Positions 1 to 5,456 of a stretch of 5,456 nt of DNA are shown here, piece after piece. The notes beneath the pieces are model-generated. The model searched no databases. It had not been told where the DNA came from and saw only the letters and a program-made list of their open reading frames with translations. Origin of the DNA: Flavobacteriales bacterium (GTDB taxonomy: Bacteria; Bacteroidota; Bacteroidia; DT-38); the NCBI GenBank assembly GCA_013214975.1, contig JABSPR010000341.1, forward strand, positions 1 through 5,456. The letters run 5' to 3'. The stretch's first letter is position 1. Every line of letters begins with the position of its first letter. The position numbers and the translations under genes were made by a program.

Positions 1-522
1 AATATAATTAGGAAAAGTAGAAGTTCCTTAGCCGTTTTAAATGGCGATGAGTCTCAAGATGATTATATAAAATTGGGCAAAGATATATTTCAATACTATG
101 GATTAGGGTGCCGGAATGTTTCTAAAATTCTTGTGCCTCATGATTATAACAGAGATCGTTTCTTTGAAGGAATTGCTAGCTACGAAAATGTAATCAACCA
201 CAATAAGTATGGCAATAACTATGATTACAACCGTACAATGTATTTAATGAGTCAAGTTGATTTTTATGATAATGGCTTTTTAATGTTAAAAGAGGATGAA
301 GGATTGTCTTCTCCTATATCTATTCTGTATATAGAGAGGTATAAAGACCAAGAGCATTTAAATGCTATTATAGAAAGGCATGGAGAAGATATTCAATGTA
401 TAGTTTCTTCTTCAGGGCAAAATAGTATTGGGTTTGGTGATGCACAAAATCCTTCTCTTGCAGATTACGCAGATGATATGAATACACTTGAGTTTTTAGT
501 ATCCTTAACTCCTAAAAGTTAA
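1..522 (+). CDS. Acyl-CoA reductase, LuxC-like (3' part only)
   Basis: This is the C-terminal 173 codons of a gene whose start lies before the window. The frame is open from base 1, so the TTG at 73 is an internal Leu codon, not a start; the preceding 24 codons (including RKSRSSLAVLNG) read as family sequence. The protein resembles the LuxC-type acyl-CoA reductases of Bacteroidota, which belong to the aldehyde dehydrogenase superfamily and reduce acyl-CoA to aldehyde with NAD(P)H. Recognisable blocks are FQYYGLGCRNVSK, INHNKYGNNYDYN, DNGFLMLKEDEGLSSPISIL, and DYADDMNTLEFLVSL near the end. The Cys at 109-111 (GLGCRN) sits where this superfamily places its catalytic thiol; that assignment is inferred from motif resemblance. 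The natural substrate in these bacteria is not settled as far as I know, and no lux genes are visible. The gene ends inside the convergent lipoprotein gene (11-bp overlap). Confidence 0.88.
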   Translation, partial: NIIRKSRSSLAVLNGDESQDDYIKLGKDIFQYYGLGCRNVSKILVPHDYNRDRFFEGIASYENVINHNKYGNNYDYNRTMYLMSQVDFYDNGFLMLKEDEGLSSPISILYIERYKDQEHLNAIIERHGEDIQCIVSSSGQNSIGFGDAQNPSLADYADDMNTLEFLVSLTPKS

Positions 523-1957
523 ACTCCATTGCTCCAATATCTGGTGCGGAATCTGACGTTCTTGAGTTACCGTTAATATCTAGAGGGACTAAATTTCCAA
601 TTGTAACATCTCCAGCATTATTGACAATGCTTTGTTTGAATGGACTGAAATCTCCGTTTAGATAGTCTGTAAAGATGGGGTGATGTAAAATACCTTCAAT
701 TGTTAGATCATCAGGTGTAGAAATTGTGTTTTCAAAATAAGATGTATTGCTAACATCTTCCCTGTTGATGATGCAGTTTTTAAAAGACACTTCAAAGAGT
801 TCACTGTTACTGATGTTGAAAGCTAATTCTTCATCTAGCGAGCCACTTATAATACAATTTCCGAAAGAGATATTGCTCAATGGAAGGTAGATTGATTCAA
901 AGTTATTATTTACAGTCTGATTGGATAGTTGAACCGCGGATGATGTTCTAATGTCTGTTTGCCAAAAGTTAGCAAAAGTGCAATGGTTGAAGTCATGATT
1001 TCCACCTATAAGTTTGAGTAAAGATTCGCCGCAATTTGTTATTAATAAATTTGTAGCCAGGTATGAAGAATTTGTTCCGGTAAGTCCGGCGTTTAGCATG
1101 TTTTGGATTTTGGTGTTGTTTATTTCTAAACTCGCAGATTTTACATTTATACCATTATTTGCATTTTTGATAATCGCATAATCAATGTGTATACCTGTAT
1201 TGTTTTCTTCAATTAAAATACCTTCCCATTGGCCAGGGATATTCTGAAAGCTATAATCTAATCTTGTGCCGCCAAGTTTAACCGGATTGCTAAGTGTTCC
1301 ATTAATATTCAACGACGCATTTTTACTCACCCATAATAATGAAGCCGAAGAAAAATGGAGGACGGCTCCTTCTTCAATTGTAAGCTGGCAAAGCGAATCA
1401 ACATAAGCGTGTCCGTAAAATACATGTGGTTTTTCATTAGTAAGTACACTATTGCAGTTCTCGAATCGATGTATTTTGGAATGACCCGGCAATGAATAGT
1501 TGGGGAGGTGGTAAATAGCATCTTGTCCGTACGCCACTAGTGCAACGTAAGTTTGTTGTGTTCCAGATTCGAATATAATAGAGTCAGATACGATTAGCGG
1601 CTGATTAATTCCATTGGGGTCAATGGTTGCTTCTACAAATACATACATACTATCATTTTCTGCAATTTGTAAATCACTTATGTTTGAGGAAGCTATTCCG
1701 TCGACGTTTATATTATAATTGGAATTTTCTCCATTTGATAAACGAATGTTTGAAATCGAAATACTTTGATTGGATGTGTTGTAGATTTTAAAGTTTTTAG
1801 TTACCGTTCCTCGTGTTGTAAATACGGTGTCGAATAAAACAGTGTCTACCGAGAAAACAAGATAATCTATAGCTTTATCACTGATTATCGTGTCTTTCTT
1901 GCAACTTGAAAAGCCTATAACAATAAACAGTATGAGGGCGAAAACGTTTAATCTCAA
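512..1957 (-). CDS. Predicted lipoprotein with right-handed beta-helix
   Basis: A 481-residue protein starting with a lipoprotein signal: Arg2, a hydrophobic stretch (about 5-15), and a lipobox GFSSC with the acylated Cys at 19. Residues 30-145 look like a beta-sandwich (FSVDTVLFDTVFTTRGT, then alternating strands). Residues 180-400 carry the regular Asn/Ile/Gly-rich turns of a right-handed parallel beta-helix, including GQWEGILIEE and IDYAIIKNANNGINV. The C-terminus (NGNSRTSDSAPDIGAMEF) is the usual ending of Bacteroidota beta-helix lipoproteins. I recognise the architecture as a conserved Bacteroidota family of unknown function, probably at the outer membrane; surface exposure is possible but the CKKD motif is only a weak export signal. 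The chosen start is TTG (1957): the frame meets a stop at 1973-1975 with no ATG or GTG between, and this start gives a well-proportioned signal peptide. The gene converges on the acyl-CoA reductase gene and diverges from the L31 gene. No clear promoter is visible upstream. Confidence 0.85.
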   Translation of the reverse strand: MRLNVFALILFIVIGFSSCKKDTIISDKAIDYLVFSVDTVLFDTVFTTRGTVTKNFKIYNTSNQSISISNIRLSNGENSNYNINVDGIASSNISDLQIAENDSMYVFVEATIDPNGINQPLIVSDSIIFESGTQQTYVALVAYGQDAIYHLPNYSLPGHSKIHRFENCNSVLTNEKPHVFYGHAYVDSLCQLTIEEGAVLHFSSASLLWVSKNASLNINGTLSNPVKLGGTRLDYSFQNIPGQWEGILIEENNTGIHIDYAIIKNANNGINVKSASLEINNTKIQNMLNAGLTGTNSSYLATNLLITNCGESLLKLIGGNHDFNHCTFANFWQTDIRTSSAVQLSNQTVNNNFESIYLPLSNISFGNCIISGSLDEELAFNISNSELFEVSFKNCIINREDVSNTSYFENTISTPDDLTIEGILHHPIFTDYLNGDFSPFKQSIVNNAGDVTIGNLVPLDINGNSRTSDSAPDIGAMEFNF

Positions 1958-2042
1958 TGAGGTAAATTTGCGTTAAAAGTAAAATTATGGCTAAATACGC
2001 TAGCTCTCTTGAAATATTTCATTAAAAGGAAGAAAAATGCAT

Positions 2043-2072
2043 TTGGCAATTGTCTTATATTGCTTACATTTG
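2043..2072 (+). promoter_or_regulatory. Bacteroidota-type promoter of the L31 gene
   Basis: The -33 element TTG (2043-2045, within TTTG 2042-2045) is followed after exactly 19 bp by TACATTTG (2065-2072), a full match to the -7 consensus TAnnTTTG used by the primary sigma factor of Bacteroidota. Transcription would start near 2077-2080, leaving a leader of about 12-15 nt before the ATG at 2092. The leader is A/T-rich with no Shine-Dalgarno sequence, normal for the phylum. The position shows that the in-frame TTG at 2050 lies inside the promoter and cannot be the translation start. Confidence 0.85.
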
Positions 2073-2091
2073 CAGCCCAAATTTAGATTTA

Positions 2092-2700
2092 ATGAAAAAA
2101 GATATACACCCAGAAGAGTACCGATTTATTGTTTTTAAAGACATTTCAAATGATTATAGTTTCTTAACTAGATCGTCTGCTGTAACAAAAGATACTGTAG
2201 TATGGGAAGATGGAAAAGAGTACCCATTATATAAACTGGAGATTTCTCATATGACTCATCCTTTTTATACTGGTAAGATCAAATTAATTGATACTGCAGG
2301 TAGAGTGGATAGATTCAAGACAAGATTCCAAAAGCAAATGGATAGTGCAACTGAAATTTCTAAAGCTGCAATCGAAGCTAAAATAGCAGATGATGCTAAT
2401 GCTGGTGATAACAGTGATGCACAGGCTGCCCAGAAAGCTGCAAAAGCGGAAGTAAAGGCTGCGAAAATTGAAAAGAAAAGAGCGCAAAGAGCTGCTGCTA
2501 AAAATGCAAAAGAAGAAGAGAAAATAGCGGCTGAGAAAGCAGCTGAAGCAGGAGAACAAGCTCCTGTTGAAGAAAAAGCTAGCGATTCAGCAACAGAGCA
2601 AGTGGAATCAGCAGAAGTTGAAACTACTGAAGCTCCAGAGTCTGAAGCACCTGAAGCAACAGAATCTAAAGACGATTCAGTAACTGAAGGAGAAGCTTAG
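2092..2700 (+). CDS. rpmE2: Ribosomal protein L31, type B, with long C-terminal tail
   Basis: Residues 1-82 are a canonical type B bL31: MKKDIHPEEYRFIVFKD, TVVWEDGKEYPLYKLEIS, HPFYTGKIKLIDTAGRVDRF. bL31 binds the large subunit and bridges it to the 30S head. There is no cysteine in the protein, so this is the zinc-independent form. The family normally ends near residue 80-90, but here about 120 more residues follow: a linker, an Ala/Lys-rich and probably helical basic part (about 111-150), then a strongly acidic Glu/Pro/Ala/Thr tail (151-202). Total length is 202 residues. The start is ATG 2092, because it gives the usual L31 N-terminus and lies just downstream of the promoter's expected start point; a longer reading frame from TTG 2050 would begin inside the promoter. 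The tail is in frame with no sign of a frameshift, and its codon use resembles the core. A terminator follows 34 bp after the stop. Confidence 0.95.
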   Translation: MKKDIHPEEYRFIVFKDISNDYSFLTRSSAVTKDTVVWEDGKEYPLYKLEISHMTHPFYTGKIKLIDTAGRVDRFKTRFQKQMDSATEISKAAIEAKIADDANAGDNSDAQAAQKAAKAEVKAAKIEKKRAQRAAAKNAKEEEKIAAEKAAEAGEQAPVEEKASDSATEQVESAEVETTEAPESEAPEATESKDDSVTEGEA

Positions 2701-2734
2701 GAAAAACCTTTCATTTTATATTAAATGATTTAAG

Positions 2735-2759
2735 AGCCCTATCTTTATAGGGCTTTTTT
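2735..2759 (+). terminator. Intrinsic terminator after the L31 gene
   Basis: A perfect 8-bp stem, AGCCCTAT (2735-2742) with ATAGGGCT (2747-2754), closes a 4-nt CTTT loop and runs directly into five further T residues (2755-2759). This is a standard rho-independent terminator on the plus strand. There is no T-run on the other side, so it should not work in reverse. It ends 6 bp before the start codon of the next gene, so any transcript of that gene must either read through it or start within or very near it. Confidence 0.85.
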
Positions 2760-2765
2760 ATTGCT

Positions 2766-3956
2766 ATGAACTATATTCTATTCGATTCAGATACAAGAGT
2801 TAATCTACTTCCATTGGTTTTTACTAGACCAGTGTCTTCTCTGCGAGTTGGTATTATTACTCTAAAAGAAAAATGGTCAATTCGTATTAGTGGATCCCTT
2901 TCTGTGGATGTGGCAGAGTACCTTAAAAGCAAATTTCCAACTATTATTGAGGATGAAAATATCCTAATAGATTCGTCATTAATTGCAAACGATAATTTAT
3001 TGAAAGCAATAAAAGAGATGCAAACTGATACTGCATTGATTATTGATGGGAAATTAATTGCAGCTAATGTTAGTAAAGTAAACTATGACCAGTGGATTGA
3101 GAAAATCAAAGCAGGTGAAGTTGATATGTTTAAGAATACTACAGAGTATTCAGGTGTGGCTGTACTGATTGGTAATAATACCGATGTGTTTTTGCAAAAC
3201 GGAAATGAAATAAGGGCAGATTATCAAATATTGACCAAAGATAAAACGTCGACAATATTACACTACTCGAATAGAGTGTTGGGTCAAAATGTTTTTATTG
3301 AAGAAGGGGTAGACATTAAGTGCGCTACTCTTAACTGTGAGGATGGCCCGATTTACATTGGCAAGAATGCTAAAATAATGGAAGGTACTCTAATTAGAGG
3401 CCCTTTTGCTCTTTGTGAAAATTCTGAAGTAAAGATGGGAGCAAAAATATATGGAGACACAACGATAGGACCATCTTGCAAAGTTGGTGGAGAGGTTAGT
3501 AATACTGTATTTATTGGGTATTCAAACAAAGGACATGATGGCTATCTTGGGAATTCAGTAATTGGTGAATGGTGTAACATAGGGGCTGATTCAAATACTT
3601 CGAATTTAAAAAACACCTACGGTGAAATAAGTACTTGGAGTTATTCTGAAAAAAAGTTTGTTAGTAGTGGGCAAATGTATTTCGGACTTGTTATGGGTGA
3701 TTACTCGAAATGTGCGATTAATTCTATGTTTAATTCGGGAACTGTTGTAGGGGTTAATTGTAGTATAGTTGAAACGGGATTTATCAATAAAATGACACCT
3801 TCTTTTTCTTGGGTTGTTAATGGAGATATGATTAAATATTCATTTGACAAAGCAGTAGAAGTGGCAAAAACGGTTGCTCTAAGAAGAAATATTTCATTAA
3901 GCGATCAAGATGTCGAAATACTAAGACACATATCAGAGCAATCTGATAACGAATAA
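2766..3956 (+). CDS. GlmU-like sugar nucleotidyltransferase/acetyltransferase
   Basis: A 396-residue protein of the alternative GlmU family of Bacteroidota (annotated by TIGR03991 as UDP-GlcNAc diphosphorylase/glucosamine-1-phosphate N-acetyltransferase). Canonical GlmU makes UDP-GlcNAc for peptidoglycan and lipid A in the cytoplasm; the same role here is inferred from the family. The N-terminal half (1-165) opens with NYILFDSDTRVNLLPLVFTRP and RVGIITLKEKW, the family's version of a nucleotide-binding start; the usual GxGTRM signature is absent. Residues 174-345 form a left-handed beta-helix of hexapeptide repeats (VFIEEGVDI, IYIGKNAKI, TTIGPSCKV, SVIGEWCNIGA). The block SNKGHDGYLG followed by NIGADSNTSN parallels GlmU KAGHLTYLGD and NIGAGTITCN, so His257 probably matches the acetyltransferase catalytic His of E. 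coli GlmU. The ATG at 2766 gives the normal family N-terminus. With no promoter visible in the 65-bp gap, expression probably depends partly on read-through from the L31 promoter. Confidence 0.88.
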   Translation: MNYILFDSDTRVNLLPLVFTRPVSSLRVGIITLKEKWSIRISGSLSVDVAEYLKSKFPTIIEDENILIDSSLIANDNLLKAIKEMQTDTALIIDGKLIAANVSKVNYDQWIEKIKAGEVDMFKNTTEYSGVAVLIGNNTDVFLQNGNEIRADYQILTKDKTSTILHYSNRVLGQNVFIEEGVDIKCATLNCEDGPIYIGKNAKIMEGTLIRGPFALCENSEVKMGAKIYGDTTIGPSCKVGGEVSNTVFIGYSNKGHDGYLGNSVIGEWCNIGADSNTSNLKNTYGEISTWSYSEKKFVSSGQMYFGLVMGDYSKCAINSMFNSGTVVGVNCSIVETGFINKMTPSFSWVVNGDMIKYSFDKAVEVAKTVALRRNISLSDQDVEILRHISEQSDNE

Positions 3957-3982
3957 TAAACAGAAAGCAGACAAAATTTCTT

Positions 3983-4003
3983 ACCTATTGCTTTGGCATA
4001 GGT
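3983..4003 (+). repeat. Hairpin 1 in the gap between GlmU-like gene and lon
   Basis: An inverted repeat, ACCTAT (3983-3988) with ATAGGT (3998-4003), is extended inward by a GC/GC pair (3990-3991 with 3996-3997) past one bulged T, closing a TTTG loop. It lies 26 bp after the stop codon of the GlmU-like gene. No T-run follows, so it is not a convincing intrinsic terminator; it may stabilise the 3' end of that transcript or be part of the lon leader. Confidence 0.5.
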
Positions 4004-4024
4004 ATTGTCTAGCTAAAGACAATA
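4003..4024 (+). repeat. Hairpin 2, directly abutting hairpin 1
   Basis: A perfect 8-bp stem, TATTGTCT (4003-4010) with AGACAATA (4017-4024), encloses a 6-nt AGCTAA loop. It begins on the last base of hairpin 1, so the two could stack or compete for base 4003. It has no T-tract. The TTG at 4005-4007 is spaced 19 bp from a TA at 4027-4028, but the sequence there (TAGTATAT) is a poor -7 element, so I do not call a promoter. Confidence 0.45.
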
Positions 4025-4029
4025 ATTAG

Positions 4030-4050
4030 TATATGACATGATGTCATATA
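4030..4050. promoter_or_regulatory. Perfect 21-bp palindrome upstream of lon, operator candidate
   Basis: The half-site TATATGACAT (4030-4039) is mirrored exactly by ATGTCATATA (4041-4050) around a single central G at 4040. It ends 21 bp before the lon ATG. Odd-length symmetry with a TGACAT core looks like a binding site for a dimeric transcription factor; with a one-base centre it is a poor RNA hairpin unless the inner pairs open. It does not resemble CIRCE, the HrcA operator, as I know it. The binding protein is unknown; control of lon is inferred from position alone. Confidence 0.5.
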
Positions 4051-4071
4051 AAAACAGAAAGGTTTTAAGAG

Positions 4072-5456
4072 ATGAAAGAAGATTTGAGTTTGAATCAATT
4101 GATGCTGGTAAGTGGTGCCGAAATGGATAGCGAGTTTATTCCACTTTTATCACCTGAAGATGAAGAGCAAATTAATGCTGAAGAAACTCCTAGTCAACTG
4201 CCAATTCTTCCACTTCGGAATACCGTGCTATTCCCAGGAGTTGTAATTCCAATAACTGTAGGTAGAGACAAATCAATTAAACTCGTTAAGAAATCCTTTA
4301 AAGGAGATAAGGTTATCGGTGTAGTGTCACAAAAGAATGATACTGTTGATAATCCGGGAATGGATGACCTTAATAAAGTAGGTACTGTTGCATACATTAT
4401 TAAAATACTTAAAATGCCTGATGGCAATACTACCGTTATTATTCAAGGTAGAAAGAGATTTGAAATCGATGAAATAGTTAAATCTGAACCTTATTTAATT
4501 GCTAAAGTCTCTCCTTATGACGAGGATTCTAAAGTGCCGAAAGACAAAGAATTTAATGCATTAATTTTTTCACTAAAAGATTTAGCTTTTCAAATAATAA
4601 AGCAATCTCCTAATATACCTTCGGAAGCTTCTTTTGCTATTAAGAACATTGATAGCCCATCTTTCTTAATCAACTTTATTTGCAGCAATATGAATGCGGA
4701 AGTTGAAGACAAACAGAAAATACTTGAAGTTAAGGGGCTTAGAGAGAGAGCAACTTTAGTTCTTAGTTACCTTACGAAGGAGTTGCAGATGCTCGAATTA
4801 AAGAATGATATTCAGAGTAAGGTAAAAACGGATTTAGATAAACAGCAAAGAGAATATTTCTTACATCAGCAAATGAAAACTATTCAGGAAGAACTGGGTG
4901 GTAACGTGTATGAAGAGGAGTTGGATGAGCTAAAAATAAGAGGAGAAGATAAAAATTGGAGCAAGGAAGTAGTATCTCATTTTGAAAAGGAATTAGATAA
5001 ACTTCAGCGAATGAATACAGCTTCTTCAGAGTACTCTGTTCAAGTTAACTATGTAGAAACCCTTTTGGATCTTCCATGGAACGATGAGTCTAAAGACCTC
5101 TTTGATTTAAAGAAAGCACAGAAGATTTTGGATAGAGATCATTATGGTCTTGAAAAAGTTAAGGAAAGAATTATTGAGCATTTGGCTGTCTTAAAGCTGA
5201 AAGGGAACATGAAGTCTCCAATTATCTGTTTACATGGACCTCCAGGAGTTGGTAAAACTTCATTAGGTAAATCAATAGCGGATTCGCTTGGACGGAAATA
5301 TGTTCGTATGTCATTAGGTGGGATGAGAGACGAGGCGGAGATAAGAGGTCATCGTAAAACATACATTGGTGCAATGCCAGGTAGGATATTGCAGAATCTT
5401 AAAAAAGCCAAAACAGCAAACCCTGTTTTTGTATTAGATGAAATTGATAAAGTTGG
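4072..5456 (+). CDS. lon: ATP-dependent Lon protease (5' part, cut by window end)
   Basis: The first 461 codons of Lon, the cytoplasmic AAA+ serine protease that degrades misfolded and regulatory proteins. After an acidic leader (1-42) the Lon substrate-binding domain starts with LPILPLRNTVLFPG (43-56) and runs to about residue 240. A helical linker contains the family motif QREYFLHQQM (259-268) and LLDLPW further on. The AAA+ module shows Walker A GPPGVGKT (389-396), the Lon signature RDEAEIRGHRKTYIGAMPG (419-437), and Walker B VFVLDE (452-457). The catalytic Ser-Lys protease domain lies beyond the window; Bacteroidota Lon is usually around 800 residues, so somewhat more than half is present. 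The frame is open throughout with all visible motifs intact. ATG 4072 gives a leader of reasonable length; no Shine-Dalgarno sequence is evident. The 21-bp palindrome just upstream suggests dedicated control, and lon is stress-induced in many bacteria, but no sigma or repressor site is identifiable here. Confidence 0.97.
   Translation, partial: MKEDLSLNQLMLVSGAEMDSEFIPLLSPEDEEQINAEETPSQLPILPLRNTVLFPGVVIPITVGRDKSIKLVKKSFKGDKVIGVVSQKNDTVDNPGMDDLNKVGTVAYIIKILKMPDGNTTVIIQGRKRFEIDEIVKSEPYLIAKVSPYDEDSKVPKDKEFNALIFSLKDLAFQIIKQSPNIPSEASFAIKNIDSPSFLINFICSNMNAEVEDKQKILEVKGLRERATLVLSYLTKELQMLELKNDIQSKVKTDLDKQQREYFLHQQMKTIQEELGGNVYEEELDELKIRGEDKNWSKEVVSHFEKELDKLQRMNTASSEYSVQVNYVETLLDLPWNDESKDLFDLKKAQKILDRDHYGLEKVKERIIEHLAVLKLKGNMKSPIICLHGPPGVGKTSLGKSIADSLGRKYVRMSLGGMRDEAEIRGHRKTYIGAMPGRILQNLKKAKTANPVFVLDEIDKV

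Noticed and set aside
73..75. TTG at 73 as the start of the first gene
   Set aside because: The upstream in-frame codons from base 1 continue acyl-CoA reductase family sequence, so the gene is truncated by the window edge rather than starting here.
1327..1521. Minus-strand open frame of 64 codons inside the lipoprotein gene
   Set aside because: It lies on the same strand in another frame, wholly inside a well-supported gene, with no family resemblance.
1987..2025. 12-codon ATG frame in the divergent gap, possible leader peptide
   Set aside because: It ends before the L31 promoter, so it would not be in that transcript, and it has no attenuator-like codon run or start signal.
2284..2559. Minus-strand open frame of 91 codons, rich in Ser and Phe
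   Set aside because: It is the complement of the Ala/Lys/Glu-rich L31 tail; its composition follows from that coding strand and it has no recognisable domain.
4005..4034. Possible lon promoter, TTG then TAGTATAT at 19-bp spacing
   Set aside because: Spacing is right but the -7 element matches only three of six fixed positions of TAnnTTTG, too weak to call.
4194..4427. Minus-strand open frame of 77 codons opposite lon
   Set aside because: It is antisense to the conserved N-terminal domain of Lon and has no independent support.

Overview
The window comes from an AT-rich bacterial chromosome and reads as Bacteroidota, probably Flavobacteriales or a close relative; this is inferred from gene content, not from a marker search. 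Four things point there: the LuxC-type acyl-CoA reductase typical of that phylum, a zinc-free type B ribosomal protein L31, the alternative GlmU-like nucleotidyl/acetyltransferase almost confined to Bacteroidota, and a textbook Bacteroidota promoter (TTTG, 19 bp, TAnnTTTG). No start codon is preceded by a convincing Shine-Dalgarno sequence, which also fits.

Layout. Positions 1-522 (+) hold the 3' end of an acyl-CoA reductase gene. It converges on, and overlaps by 11 bp, a minus-strand gene (512-1957) for a predicted lipoprotein with a beta-sandwich followed by a right-handed beta-helix. A 134-bp divergent gap (1958-2091) carries a clear promoter at 2043-2072 that drives the L31 gene (2092-2700). 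This L31 has an unusual tail of about 120 residues rich in Ala, Lys and Glu. A compact intrinsic terminator (2735-2759) separates it from the GlmU-like gene (2766-3956), whose start codon lies only 6 bp beyond the T-tract. A 115-bp gap then contains two back-to-back hairpins and a perfect 21-bp palindrome just ahead of lon (4072 to the window end, truncated), which encodes the ATP-dependent Lon protease.

The genes do not form one pathway. L31 (translation), the GlmU-like enzyme (probably UDP-GlcNAc or related nucleotide-sugar supply for the envelope) and Lon (protein quality control) are housekeeping genes on the same strand; the lipoprotein is an envelope protein of unknown role. I see no mobile element, CRISPR array, tRNA, rRNA or defence cassette, and no sign of a new multi-gene system. 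The points most worth a second look are the palindrome upstream of lon, the tailed L31, and the terminator placed against the GlmU-like start.
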